Origin: Desulfobulbaceae bacterium
GTDB lineage: Bacteria; Desulfobacterota; Desulfobulbia; Desulfobulbales; Desulfocapsaceae
NCBI GenBank assembly: GCA_008933635.1
Contig: WBUQ01000007.1
Coordinates: forward strand, 1 to 64,000
Direction: 5' to 3'
DNA: 64,000 nucleotides
Positions 42,360 to 51,128 of this stretch are shown here, piece after piece. The position numbers and the translations under genes are program-made. Each line of letters begins with the position of its first letter. The stretch's first letter is position 1. Below the pieces are notes generated by a model that was not told the DNA's origin, ran no database searches, and worked only from the letters and a program-made list of their open reading frames with translations.

Positions 42360-42562
42360 GAAGGGCAGCCTTTGGGGCAACCTTGAAGAATTCCCCGCCT
42401 GCCACGGAGACCGGATATGCAGGGAGCTGGATATAGCGGAATTCCCATCTGGGCGCGGGAGCAGCGGAAATCCAATTGTTCAAGGTCGCCATTCAGCGGA
42501 CTTCAAGAGAGACAAACGGATCAGCAAGACATCCTTGCTGTATTGAAGCCTGCATCTCCTGA

Positions 42563-42916
42563 TTAAAGATCTACATACCTTGATTCCCCGAACCCACACA
42601 GAGAACATCTCATTTCTCTATCCGTACCACCAATGTCGCCAAAAATCGGATGTGGTTTACAGGAAATCGATTCAAGCGTGAAATTCTTGCATACTGGACA
42701 CAACTCACAGGATTCGCCAAACAGTACACAGTTCCCGATATCGATAACGTTCCTTTCAGTCAGATACTCTGCAATTTTATCCCGGATTTCAATAAGCCCG
42801 AGGCTGAGTTCTGCAAGAATATTCTTGAGTTCAGTGTTTTCCAGAGTACTGCTCTTTTCTTCCAGCTTTTCCGCCAGGTTTATTGCGCTTGATACAGATG
42901 CAAGTATGTCTGCCAT
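42563..42916 (-). CDS. Hypothetical protein with C-terminal zinc-ribbon
   Basis: A 117-residue protein starting MADILASVSSAINLAEKL: an N-terminal amphipathic helical hairpin (about 1-65), then cysteine pairs CELCPVC and, 35 residues later, CSLCGFG, forming a probable zinc ribbon. Proteins with this start are common near mobile DNA, but I cannot name a function. ATG 42916 follows GAGGAAA; the longer frame to 42970 is less likely. Confidence 0.65.
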   Translation of the reverse strand: MADILASVSSAINLAEKLEEKSSTLENTELKNILAELSLGLIEIRDKIAEYLTERNVIDIGNCVLFGESCELCPVCKNFTLESISCKPHPIFGDIGGTDREMRCSLCGFGESRYVDL

Positions 42917-43389
42917 ATCGATTTCCTCTTCAGAGACATTACCATTCCGATACGTTACGCAAAGAAGCAAGTAGAAAAAATCAACTCATATATCGGCTGC
43001 CAGCTGCATGGTCTTTCGGAAGCAGCGGATAATCCAGCCTCGCATACCCAGGTGGCAGCCTGGACGAACAGCCGCCCAGACAACTCCTCGCTGAATAGAC
43101 AACATTGTTCATCGCTCCATGTATTGTATGGACATCGAGACAAAAAAAGCAACAGGCTATTAGTCTATTGCAAGACATGACATTGGAAAAATGAAAATAA
43201 TTCCATATTTCATGCCACTAGTGTCACACCGATGGCCGACATCTTCGTCCCACTGGCATTGTCTGCAACTCATGATTACTTTTGACGGAGGTTTATCGAA
43301 TCTTCGCCAATGCAGTGATCAACCGTACATGCATTATCGCACACGTGCCTCAATTATTCAGGAGGTTCTTTGCCCACGAGGTACACGCC
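42917..43389. other. Non-coding gap before the cupin pseudogene
   Basis: About 470 bp with only short, unconvincing frames and no repeats I can recognise. It may contain decayed sequence, as the next gene is broken. Confidence 0.4.
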
Positions 43390-43826
43390 ATGGCATTTCA
43401 CCTTAAAAACAAGGTTCCTGATCGCAGGGAAGGCAGGATCATCTCTGTATTAGGTGATTCCTCTACTTACCAAGCAATCAGAGAGCAAGATGGCTGTATC
43501 TATGTCCTTTTTGAATGCGTAATTGCCGATGGCGGGCCACCCCCACCTCCATGATGCTGGAGAAGATGCTTTCTGTTTTCTTGCGGGGGAATTCCCGTCC
43601 TGATCGGAGAACAGGCCCTCAAAGTCACTGGCTGATCGTTCTTCTTCGTACTGCGAGATACGATTCATAGGTTCGTAAGTTCCGGTGCACTCCCCCTGTA
43701 AGGACACTGGATGTGATTTTTCCAGCAGGATTCGAAAGGTTCGCTGAAGAGATTACAGGTCCTCCCTATTTGCATAAAGAGATGGCCCTTGCATCACAAT
43801 ATGGCCTGAAGTTCATAACCCCATAA
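43390..43826 (+). pseudogene. Cupin-domain protein, broken by frameshifts and a stop
   Basis: Pieces of one cupin fall in three frames in the right order. Frame 1 (from ATG 43390) gives VLGDSSTYQAIREQDG and VIADGG. A shift inside a C-run near 43,540 gives HPHLHDAGEDAFCFLAGEF, the metal-binding HxH motif. Frame 1 again gives VLIGEQALKVTG, then TGA at 43,633 and SFFFVLRDTIHRFVSSGAL. A last shift near 43,698 gives LDVIFPAGFERFAEEITG to the stop at 43,824. At least three lesions are needed, so the gene is dead unless there are sequencing errors. Confidence 0.72.
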
Positions 43827-43939
43827 CCGAGAGGCTGTTTTGTCGTGTATATCGCCTGGAACGACCAACGATTGAGAGATAGGCCAGGGAAGAAATCAGA
43901 AGATTACTAAAGCATAAAATTAGCGGGAGAGATGATCAA

Positions 43940-45874
43940 ATGACACCTGTTTCATCCAGCCCCGATGAGGATTTCCTTCTGCGAACCATTTCTGATGGCA
44001 CCGCGTCTGAAACCGGTTCATCTTTTTTCAGGGCCCTGGTCAAAAATCTCAGCCAGGCCCTGGGAACCCATGGCGCCTGGGTTGCGGAGTTTCTTCCAGA
44101 GCCGAGACTACTTAAAGCTTTCGCTTTCTGGCTAGGCGGAGAGTATGTCGAAAGTTACGAGTACAACATCGAGGGAACGCCATGCGAACAGCTCCTCAGG
44201 AGGAAAACACACCTGCATATCCCGCAAAATGTTGTGGACCTCTTCCCGGGAGATCCCGACCTCCCAAAGATCGGTGCGGTAAGCTACATCGGTTTTCCTC
44301 TGCTCGACGATAACCGGGAGCTTTTGGGGAACGTCGCCGTCGTCGACACCAAGCCGATACCCGAATCGTTTCGCAGCCTGGCCGTGTTCAGAATCTTTGC
44401 CGCCAGAGCGACTGCCGAAATTCTTCGCCTCAAGGCGGAATCTGAAATGATGAGCCGCGAGGAAAGAATTCGTGGAATCTTTGACGGCGCCATGGATGCC
44501 ATCGTCGAACTGGACAGCAATTTTCGTATCGCCATGATGAATCCATCGGCGATAAGCCTCTTTGGGATAACCCCTGATACTGTCCTCGGCACCCTTTTCC
44601 AATCTTTTCTGCCCCCTCAGGATTTTCGCAAGCTCGTGAATCTTGTTGGCAGCTGGAAATCGTCCCGGCAGCGCGACCGGAAAATCTGGCTACCTGGAGG
44701 ACTGACAATAATAAATAAGATCGGTGACCCCATATGCACGGAATGCACTCTTTCAGGGCTGGAAATGCACGGCAAACCCTACTACCTCCTTATTTTCAGA
44801 AGCGTGAAGGATCGATATGAGGCCCAAAAAATCATCGCCTCACTCAAGGACGAGGCCCATTACCTGCAGGACGAGATACGATCTCTTGCCAATTACGGCG
44901 ACATTATCGGCCGAAGCGACGCGCTGCAGCAGACGATGAAGCTGGTGGCGGAAGTGGCGCCGGTGGATTCTACCGTTGTTGTTTTCGGCGAAACCGGCAC
45001 CGGAAAAGAGCTGCTGGCCAGAACCATCCATCAGGCCAGTCAGCGCAGGGAACGCCCGATGATTACAGTCAATTGCGCAGCCATCCCACACTCCCTGATC
45101 GAAAGTGAATTCTTCGGCCATGAAAAGGGGGCGTTTACGGGGGCCACCCAGAATCGCAAAGGACGCTTCAGCCTCGCAGATAACGGGACTATTTTCCTCG
45201 ATGAGATTGGCGAGTTGAGTCTGGAAATGCAGGCCAAGCTGCTCAGGGTTCTCCAGGAGGGCGAATTTTCTCCGGTAGGGAGCTCCCGGAACCACCGTGT
45301 CGACGTCCGGGTAATTGCCGCTACCAATCGCGATTTGTCCAAAGCTGTCCAGCAGGGTACCTTTCGTACCGATCTCTATTATAGACTCAACGTATTCCCC
45401 ATCACGATCCCACCCCTCCGTGAGCGCAAAGGCGACATCATTCTGCTTGCCAATCACTTTGTCGGTAAGTATGCGTCGCGCATGGGCAAAAAAATTGCTC
45501 CGATCTCGGCCGAAATTGAGGAGCATCTGAACAGTTATTCTTGGCCAGGCAACGTCAGGGAGTTGCAGAATGTGATCGAGCGAGGCGTCATCACGGCCCG
45601 TGACGGTCAATTGAATCTTCAATATGCCTTTCCGGCAAAAGAACCGGCGCTGCAGGATACAGACGTTGAATGTTCAACTGCTCCGCTCGAAAAAATCCTG
45701 ACCACGCGGGAAATGCGGCGTCTCGAACGGGACAATCTGCTGCGTGCCTTGGATCAGGCTCATTGGAGGGTTGCCGGTGAACATGGAGCCGCACGACTGC
45801 TCGGCATACCGGCCTCCACCCTTCAGTCACGAATGAAGGCCCTGGCGATCAAGCGACCCGGTGAAATCCGATAG
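43940..45874 (+). CDS. Sigma-54-dependent transcriptional activator with GAF and PAS domains
   Basis: A 644-residue one-component enhancer-binding protein. An N-terminal GAF-like sensor (about 25-170) is followed by a PAS domain (about 175-290, [19 protein letters not shown]). The AAA+ domain has Walker A GETGTGKE near 350, GAFTGA near 398 and LFLDEIGE Walker B. A Fis-type helix-turn-helix closes it ([20 protein letters not shown]). It probably senses a small molecule or redox state. The OsmC gene 290 bp downstream, with paired repeats in the gap, is the natural first target. GGGAGA lies upstream of ATG 43940. Confidence 0.9.
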   Translation: MTPVSSSPDEDFLLRTISDGTASETGSSFFRALVKNLSQALGTHGAWVAEFLPEPRLLKAFAFWLGGEYVESYEYNIEGTPCEQLLRRKTHLHIPQNVVDLFPGDPDLPKIGAVSYIGFPLLDDNRELLGNVAVVDTKPIPESFRSLAVFRIFAARATAEILRLKAESEMMSREERIRGIFDGAMDAIVELDSNFRIAMMNPSAISLFGITPDTVLGTLFQSFLPPQDFRKLVNLVGSWKSSRQRDRKIWLPGGLTIINKIGDPICTECTLSGLEMHGKPYYLLIFRSVKDRYEAQKIIASLKDEAHYLQDEIRSLANYGDIIGRSDALQQTMKLVAEVAPVDSTVVVFGETGTGKELLARTIHQASQRRERPMITVNCAAIPHSLIESEFFGHEKGAFTGATQNRKGRFSLADNGTIFLDEIGELSLEMQAKLLRVLQEGEFSPVGSSRNHRVDVRVIAATNRDLSKAVQQGTFRTDLYYRLNVFPITIPPLRERKGDIILLANHFVGKYASRMGKKIAPISAEIEEHLNSYSWPGNVRELQNVIERGVITARDGQLNLQYAFPAKEPALQDTDVECSTAPLEKILTTREMRRLERDNLLRALDQAHWRVAGEHGAARLLGIPASTLQSRMKALAIKRPGEIR

Positions 45875-45980
45875 CGCGTACCATGCGCCCGCGGCAGACC
45901 TGGCAAAGCCAAGGCAACTGCATGACTCGGATAACATCATCATCCGCCTTCACTGCCGAAATTTCGTTGACATTGGTCGT

Positions 45981-46006
45981 GAGATATCGTGAATCGCGAG
46001 ATATCG
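45981..46006. promoter_or_regulatory. Direct repeats GAGATATCG, possible activator sites
   Basis: GAGATATCG occurs at 45981-45989 and 45998-46006, 17 bp apart, between the activator gene and osmC. No good -24/-12 promoter is visible nearby; a TGGCAC near 46,076 lacks the downstream TTGC. A role as upstream activating site is only a guess. Confidence 0.3.
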
Positions 46007-46164
46007 CCACTTGGCCCATGGACAACGCACGCTGTAAGACACTGAATACATGTACTATTTGTTTTCTCTCTGATTGGCACGGTTGATGAAATACCGAGGG
46101 CAAAGTCGCTGAATATATTGGCGACACAAAACCGGCACTACGCTTTTCAGGGGAGGACAACATC

Positions 46165-46740
46165 ATGGAACAGACAGCAGAGAACGTAATGGCCAAAATG
46201 GTAAACGGTGTGAAAGTGGATGAGTTCTTCGGCACGATTGAGGCCGTGAAAACAGCCCCGGTTATCGCCACATTTCGCTTCAGAGCTGAAAACCGCTGGG
46301 AGGACGGCGGCCACAATCGTACTACGATCAAGAACTTTTATGGAACTCAGCAGGATCACGAGCGTCCGAAAGCCTTCATTCTTGACGCAGATGAGCCACC
46401 GATCCTTCTGGGCCGGGACAAGGGGCCCAATCCGGTGGAATACCTGCTCACCGCTCTGGCTTCCTGCGTGACGACCTCGATAGTGTATCATGCCGCTGCC
46501 CGAGGGATAGTCATTCGCTCGATGGAATCGAGACTGGAAGGAGACATCGACCTTCAGGGCTTTCTGGGAATACGTGATGATGTGCCAAGAGGGTTTAAGG
46601 AAATCAGAATGTTCGTTAACATCGATGCCGATGCCTCGCCAGAAGAACTCGAGGACATCGTCAAACTCGGACCAACCTATTCCCCGGTATATGACACCGT
46701 TACCCGCCCTGTGCCAGTCAAGGTACAACTGGCAAAATAG
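46165..46740 (+). CDS. OsmC family protein
   Basis: A 191-residue OsmC/Ohr-like protein. The first conserved cysteine lies in YLLTALASCVTTSIVYHAAA. The second, normally in a C-PVS/SPV motif, is absent: the corresponding place reads LGPTYSPVYDTV. Without the second cysteine a classic organic peroxidase cycle is doubtful; many OsmC relatives of this subfamily have unknown roles. GGGGAGG lies upstream of ATG 46165. It follows the sigma-54 activator and is the last chromosomal gene before the tRNA-Asp insertion point. Confidence 0.87.
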   Translation: MEQTAENVMAKMVNGVKVDEFFGTIEAVKTAPVIATFRFRAENRWEDGGHNRTTIKNFYGTQQDHERPKAFILDADEPPILLGRDKGPNPVEYLLTALASCVTTSIVYHAAARGIVIRSMESRLEGDIDLQGFLGIRDDVPRGFKEIRMFVNIDADASPEELEDIVKLGPTYSPVYDTVTRPVPVKVQLAK

Positions 46741-46907
46741 ATCATCCGCCGATTGCCCTCGACCAGGAGCAGCCGGTACCCACTCCGATTGGGAGCGGGG
46801 AAATGACGGAACGATGATTGACACCCATATCTATAAGGTTTCTGCGTTTGCATACCAGCCTATAAGGAACGAGGAAGCATGAGTATTTTTTAAGATCGGC
46901 TTACAAC

Positions 46908-46943
46908 AAAAAAAGGGTCTCAGCCAAAAAGACTGAAACCCTT
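46908..46943 (-). terminator. Terminator downstream of the tRNA-Asp remnant
   Basis: AAGGGT-c-TCAG (46913-46923) pairs with CTGA-a-ACCCTT (46933-46943) around a 9-nt loop, with a U-run on the minus strand from A46908-46914. It starts 8 bp past the CCA end of the tRNA fragment, as expected for the original tRNA transcription unit. Confidence 0.8.
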
Positions 46944-46951
46944 GATTTTGC

Positions 46952-47001
46952 TGGCGGGGCCGACCGGGCTCGAACCGGCGACATCCGGCGTGACAGGCCG
47001 G
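46952..47001 (-). tRNA. tRNA-Asp(GUC) 3' fragment, attachment-site remnant
   Basis: On the minus strand, CCGGC-CTGTCAC-GCCGG is a complete anticodon arm with anticodon GTC (46994-46992). A 5-nt variable loop, a T-arm with TTCGAGC loop, the 3' acceptor strand CGGCCCC, discriminator G and encoded CCA follow. The D-arm and 5' acceptor strand are missing; AT-rich unrelated sequence begins at 47002. This is the 3' half left when an element integrates inside a tRNA gene. The intact tRNA-Asp is expected beyond the right window edge. Confidence 0.85.
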
Positions 47002-47102
47002 GTCAAGAATTTTATATGTAGTAATATCAGATAAATAGAAAACAGAAAAATTCAGAAATTGGGAAAAAGCAAAATTTTTTGCTTACGAGACAGCACCAAA
47101 AA

Positions 47103-47432
47103 CTAAGTCGCAAACATTTCCTGCAGGACGGAAACAATATTCTCCTGAGTCCGTTTTTGCACCCTTCCCAGCTTTTTCATAAACCGGATCTTGTCGACCG
47201 TCAGGATCTGATCTAGGACCACCTGCCCTTTCGTATTCTGGAAAATACAGTTCACTCTGGTTGGGTAATTCCGTATGGTGGTTGTCATCGGTGCAATGAT
47301 GACAGTTGAAATATGGTGGTTCATCTGGTCGGGTGAAATCACCACACAAGGACGAGATTTTTTTATTTCATGACCGATAGTCGGATCAAGGTTGATCAGG
47401 AACACATCGAAGCGCTTTACTTCCATTCCCAT
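47103..47432 (-). CDS. mazF: MazF/PemK-type toxin
   Basis: A 109-residue endoribonuclease toxin of the MazF/PemK family. Hallmarks are DVFLINLDPTIGHEIKKSRPCVVIS, the STVIIAPMTT strand and a late QILTVDKIRF segment. It overlaps the antitoxin gene by 16 bp. ATG 47432 and 47426 are both possible behind GAGG. The toxin would cut mRNA when its antitoxin is lost, helping to keep the element. Confidence 0.93.
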   Translation of the reverse strand: MGMEVKRFDVFLINLDPTIGHEIKKSRPCVVISPDQMNHHISTVIIAPMTTTIRNYPTRVNCIFQNTKGQVVLDQILTVDKIRFMKKLGRVQKRTQENIVSVLQEMFAT

Positions 47433-47674
47433 TCTTCCTCATCCCACTTTGTCGGAATCAATGAATCTGTCTCGAACAGTTTATCATCGCCCTTCTCGGC
47501 CATCTTTTGAAATGCTTCATCCCAGCCAGCGCGTGGTGTCTTTGCTGACCTGACGATGAGATCATGGTCTTTGACGATCAGTTCAACCTCACCTTCAAAG
47601 CCGCATTGGTCGAGTATTGGTTTTGGTATCCGCAATCCCTGTGAATTGCCGATCCTAATTATTGATGATTTCAT
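47417..47674 (-). CDS. mazE: MazE-type antitoxin
   Basis: An 85-residue AbrB-fold antitoxin starting MKSSIIRIGNSQGLRIPKPILDQ, the standard MazE DNA-binding half, with an acidic Trp-rich C-terminal tail (PTKWDEEEWEWK) that should wrap the toxin. CGGAGGTCAAA precedes ATG 47674. It likely represses its own promoter through the palindrome at 47,701. Confidence 0.94.
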   Translation of the reverse strand: MKSSIIRIGNSQGLRIPKPILDQCGFEGEVELIVKDHDLIVRSAKTPRAGWDEAFQKMAEKGDDKLFETDSLIPTKWDEEEWEWK

Positions 47675-47700
47675 TTTGACCTCCGATCCGTATGGCGACC

Positions 47701-47738
47701 ATGTAATTACATTGTACGAACAATAACTACAAAGTCAA
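47701..47738 (-). promoter_or_regulatory. mazEF promoter with overlapping palindromic operator
   Basis: Minus strand: TTGACT (47738-47733), 16-bp spacer, TACAAT (47716-47711). The perfect 12-bp palindrome ATGTAATTACAT (47701-47712) touches the -10 box, the usual layout for MazE autorepression. Confidence 0.75.
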
Positions 47739-47782
47739 CCTTCTAAAATATTTACATTGGAGATATGTTAAGAACGGTGAAG

Positions 47783-48520
47783 TTAAGCCGCCGGCCCTTT
47801 GTCGAGTCGATCGGTTTGAGCGACTTGCTGGGCCTCTTGCTCTTTCCGCCACTGCTCGCGCCTTTCCTGCTCCTCTGCCATCTCCTGAGCCCGGTCTTCG
47901 CTCGAATAAACATTCACCTTCATTCGATGAAAGCCGGTCGAGAGGGAGTGGATGTCCTTTTGGAGCTTCTCCAAGCTTTGAGCAATCGCATAAGCATGAG
48001 GTTTGCCAAGCTGATAACCACCCTTGAGTTCGGACATGTCGACGACGAGGGTATCTGAATAGGCTTTACCCGTGGCACTTGAGTACGTCACGTCGATGCC
48101 CAACACGGACGCCATCTTTCCATCATGGTCTTGGTTCAGCCGTGTGTAGCCAGAGACCCTCTCTTGTCCTGGTCCGAAGTGCTTCAGCCCCACATTGAAG
48201 AAATTGACGTCTGTGAACTCAGCAAGGAGTTTTTCGGCACATGCCCCTCCTGAAATTACTTTCGGCTTGAAGGCAACGTCTAGTGCAGGGCCAAGACCGA
48301 TGTTTCGGATGTGCAGACGAACGATATGCACCGCGAAGTCGAATGATGCGACCGCAACTTGCAACTTCGGCTCTGTTTGAACCTCTCGCATCATTCTCGT
48401 TTCCTTTACGAGAACCCAAGTGAGGACAGCATACACAGCCGTTGCGATGGTTACCACTGCCGTGAACACGACCGTGAGTGCACCGGAATTTGTGTTTAAG
48501 AACTGAAGAAGATTAGTCAT
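47783..48520 (-). CDS. Cassette D: membrane-anchored hypothetical protein
   Basis: A 245-residue protein with one N-terminal membrane helix (GALTVVFTAVVTIATAVYAVLTWVLVKE), then a soluble domain with VHIVRLHIRNIGLGPALDV, a beta-type domain common in single-TM bacterial proteins of unknown role. It ends in a Glu/Gln-rich helix (EMAEEQERREQWRKEQEAQQ). ATG 48520 sits 13 bp after the cassette junction, behind CAGGAAACC. The expected R'' box GCCCAAC is not found after its stop, so its own attC is lost or decayed. Function unknown. Confidence 0.7.
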   Translation of the reverse strand: MTNLLQFLNTNSGALTVVFTAVVTIATAVYAVLTWVLVKETRMMREVQTEPKLQVAVASFDFAVHIVRLHIRNIGLGPALDVAFKPKVISGGACAEKLLAEFTDVNFFNVGLKHFGPGQERVSGYTRLNQDHDGKMASVLGIDVTYSSATGKAYSDTLVVDMSELKGGYQLGKPHAYAIAQSLEKLQKDIHSLSTGFHRMKVNVYSSEDRAQEMAEEQERREQWRKEQEAQQVAQTDRLDKGPAA

Positions 48521-48532
48521 CACTGGTTTCCT

Positions 48533-48590
48533 GCCCAACGTAGCCTTCAGCCGCGAGCGAAGCGAGTCGGACTGAAAGGAAATGTTATGC
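48533..48590 (-). repeat. attC site between cassettes C and D
   Basis: Minus strand: R'' GCATAAC (48590-48584), a stem CAGTCCGACTCGC...GCGGCTG around a small loop, and R' GTTGGGC (48539-48533) matching GTTRRRY. 58 bp long, starting 1 bp after the stop of the cassette C gene. Confidence 0.85.
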
Positions 48591-48591
48591 G

Positions 48592-49086
48592 CTACTCCTT
48601 TGTTATTGTAACCCCACGACCAGCAAGAATGGTCCCAGTTAATGTGACAATAAACCCGATAGCTGAGAGTATCCAAGACAACCAAGGATAAATTGAAGAC
48701 TTAGACCATTCTTTTAGCTCTTCAAATGTTATTATTGGTCGGGTGCATTTGTTGTTATCATTACAATAAACAAGTGGTCCAACCGGGTTCCAATATTCAC
48801 CGAAATTTTCGTCAAGCCCCTCTGCTTTAAGCTGAGACATAAAACCGCTAGTGGGTCTCATTTTAACTATTATTGAAATATCAACGATACTTTCTGGAGG
48901 GAATGAAGACAGAAGTTCTTCGAAGTTCGGCGCCGAAGATGGGATCTCCCCATTTCTTTCTATCATTTTTACCATCGCAGACCTTTCAGGGTGCTCAAAC
49001 CAACCCAAAAGATCTCCTAATCCTATGAGCAAGCCAATGAATATAATAGCTATTCCAATTATTTCGATTTTTTTATAATTGCACAT
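48592..49086 (-). CDS. Cassette C: two-TM hypothetical protein
   Basis: A 164-residue protein with an N-terminal helix (IEIIGIAIIFIGLLIGLGDLL), an extracytoplasmic domain of about 105 residues with a cysteine pair (VYCNDNNKCT), and a C-terminal helix (SWILSAIGFIVTLTGTILAG). I recognise no family. The 5' part of the cassette (49087-49183) includes a TTGACA-like box, so the cassette may carry its own weak promoter. Gene stops 1 bp before the attC. Confidence 0.68.
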   Translation of the reverse strand: MCNYKKIEIIGIAIIFIGLLIGLGDLLGWFEHPERSAMVKMIERNGEIPSSAPNFEELLSSFPPESIVDISIIVKMRPTSGFMSQLKAEGLDENFGEYWNPVGPLVYCNDNNKCTRPIITFEELKEWSKSSIYPWLSWILSAIGFIVTLTGTILAGRGVTITKE

Positions 49087-49177
49087 TTCAGATCATCATA
49101 AAAATCAACAGAGTACTTAATGCTATGTCAAAATTTTAGTTCGACTATTGAACCTCCATTTGCAGAAGTAATCACAG

Positions 49178-49240
49178 GCATAACGTGAAGTTCTGCGGAA
49201 CCGCGCTGTTTGCGGGTTCCGTAGAAACGTCTGGTTATAT
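49178..49240 (-). repeat. attC site between cassettes B and C
   Basis: Minus strand: R'' ATATAAC (49240-49234), stem GGAACCCGC...GCGGTTCC, R' GTTATGC (49184-49178). 63 bp, the same length as the A/B site and similar to it in sequence (shared AACCAG, CCGCAAACA and CACGTTAT). It abuts the stop codon of the deaminase gene. Confidence 0.88.
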
Positions 49241-51049
49241 CTACATTTTTAATTTTTCTTCTAACTCTAAAATTTTTCCACGCAAGGCTTTGTTTTCAAT
49301 CTCTAATTCTTTGCAATGATCTTTTGTTGTTATTTCCAATATCATTTTAAGTTCATCTTTTGGAGGCATTATAGGTTCATATAATTGGTGATATGCTCTG
49401 CCAATAGCACCACTAAACATATTTAGTTTTGGTCTATTAACGCCAGATTCAAAAATATGATTTTCTGATATTCCAGGATAAGGATCAAGGTAATATACCT
49501 CTCTTATTCCTAATTGATAAGCTTTCTTTGCACATAATTCACAAGGACTTGAGGTAGTGAATAATTTGCCACCTTTGATTCCTTGCCCACCATATTTTAC
49601 AATTTGCAAGAAAGCATTTTCTTCTGCATGCAATGCCCGAGTGTGAACTTGGTTTTTTTCTTCATCAATTTCATTTTTCAAATCTTTGAAACAATACGAA
49701 ACGTTTCTACCTTTCAAATCAGCTCTACATTTTTTTGTGTTTTCGTTATTGTATAGCTCTTTTGCTAAATCTCTAAAATCTTTATTGTTGTTTTCGAATT
49801 TGCTAAATGCGAGATCATCTTTATGTGAAAGTAAATCATATACATTACGTAAACTACATGGCGCTTGACCTTCTGGTGGAGTGTTCCATCCAATACCTTT
49901 TAAAGAGAAAAACTCATCAGTAATAGATGCCCCCACCTGCCTGCTCAAACACCCAGAATTTAGTTTTGCAGTATGAGCGATTTGCATGCATCGCTCTTCA
50001 CTTGAAGGCATTATTATGCCTGGATGCATTATCAAAGCAACAAACTTAGCGATTTGCCACGTTATGAACGTTAAATCGTCCTCACCAATTTGTGGGTTGG
50101 AAACATGAATGTCTGCAAGATCATAGCACTTTTGAATATTTTGAGACACAAAGCTAGAGTATTGGCTTTTAATTTTATTTGATTCTTTTTTATTAATTAA
50201 CTCTATTTGACTGGCACTTAAATCGTACTGTTTTTGTAATCTTTCGTTTCTCGTCTCATCATTTGCGTTGAGTGCCATCAAATAAAAAGCAGAATATCTT
50301 TCTCGAAAATATAATGCTTCAAAAGGATTTCGAAGTGTATCTATTACTACGTAGGTTTTTTCGTTACTATGTCTTGAGTGATGGGTAAATATTTTCAAAA
50401 GTCTATTCACACGTTTAGAAATTGAAAATATGTTCTGAGCCTTGAAGTCAGATGAAATCACGCTACCTGATGAGCGAATGTTATCACCAAGTTTTTGATA
50501 TACCTTTGTATAGTTTTTGGTAGACAAGCTATCAAAAAACTCTTTAATTTTGTCAGTAAAAGAACATATCTGATTGAAGTAAAAATCTTTATTCTTGGCA
50601 TGCCTTTCTTCAATATCTTCAATCTTTTCTTTCAGTTCTAGCCTAATCTCACGGAGAATATCGAACTGTTCACCACATAGGGATACAAAGCTAGTACATA
50701 TTTCTTCTTGTCTAGTCTCAGAAGTGGGCTCTAAAAATAGTGAAACATATTTTATAAATTCTTCTTTTTCTACTTCTACGATAAAAGATGTTATAATGTC
50801 TTTGATTTTAATCCATACAAATGGTTCCCAGTTCTCCTCAATAAATCGTTTTACAATATTGATTTTTCTACCTTCATTATCATTTACTATGATTGAGTTG
50901 GGACTGTTAACTTGGATGTCTTTTCTCTCTTTAGCTAAAATTTCAGCTGCTGTACTACATCCTGCGCCGGTTCTTCCTGTTAGGCCAATTATTATGTATT
51001 TTTCTCTTGTATCGTAAACTTCGTGAATACCTAAAGTGTTTTCGTTCAT
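49241..51049 (-). CDS. AvcD/DcdV-like anti-phage nucleotide deaminase
   Basis: A 602-residue two-domain protein. The N-terminal P-loop NTPase has GLTGRTGAGCST at 22-33, with Cys where most P-loops have Lys. The C-terminal deoxycytidylate deaminase domain has HAEENAF and PCELC zinc motifs, with an upstream CLSRQVGASI element. This architecture is that of AvcD/DcdV, which deplete dCTP/dCMP during phage infection. ATG 51049 has AAGGAA upstream; the longer frame runs through the attC. Known AvcD systems have an upstream antitoxin RNA; here only about 20 nt separate the cassette start from ATG. Confidence 0.86.
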   Translation of the reverse strand: MNENTLGIHEVYDTREKYIIIGLTGRTGAGCSTAAEILAKERKDIQVNSPNSIIVNDNEGRKINIVKRFIEENWEPFVWIKIKDIITSFIVEVEKEEFIKYVSLFLEPTSETRQEEICTSFVSLCGEQFDILREIRLELKEKIEDIEERHAKNKDFYFNQICSFTDKIKEFFDSLSTKNYTKVYQKLGDNIRSSGSVISSDFKAQNIFSISKRVNRLLKIFTHHSRHSNEKTYVVIDTLRNPFEALYFRERYSAFYLMALNANDETRNERLQKQYDLSASQIELINKKESNKIKSQYSSFVSQNIQKCYDLADIHVSNPQIGEDDLTFITWQIAKFVALIMHPGIIMPSSEERCMQIAHTAKLNSGCLSRQVGASITDEFFSLKGIGWNTPPEGQAPCSLRNVYDLLSHKDDLAFSKFENNNKDFRDLAKELYNNENTKKCRADLKGRNVSYCFKDLKNEIDEEKNQVHTRALHAEENAFLQIVKYGGQGIKGGKLFTTSSPCELCAKKAYQLGIREVYYLDPYPGISENHIFESGVNRPKLNMFSGAIGRAYHQLYEPIMPPKDELKMILEITTKDHCKELEIENKALRGKILELEEKLKM

Positions 51050-51063
51050 GATATTCCTTAGAG

Positions 51064-51126
51064 ATATAACGTGGAACTCAGTGGACCCGCGTTGTTTGCG
51101 GGGTCCACTGAAGTGACTGGTTGTAC
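51064..51126 (-). repeat. attC site between cassettes A and B
   Basis: Minus strand: R'' GTACAAC (51126-51120), a stem CAGTGGACCC...GGGTCCACTG with loop pairs GC/GC inside, R' GTTATAT (51070-51064). 63 bp. It begins 2 bp after the stop of the HEPN gene. Confidence 0.88.
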
Positions 51127-51128
51127 GA

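Noticed and set aside
46070..46090. Possible -24/-12 promoter of osmC (TGGCAC...)
   Set aside because: The -24 half is good but the required GC of the -12 element is absent at the correct spacing.
51060..51128. Simple transcription terminator between the HEPN and AvcD genes
   Set aside because: No U-run follows, and end boxes, length and the match with the neighbouring cassette boundaries identify it as attC.
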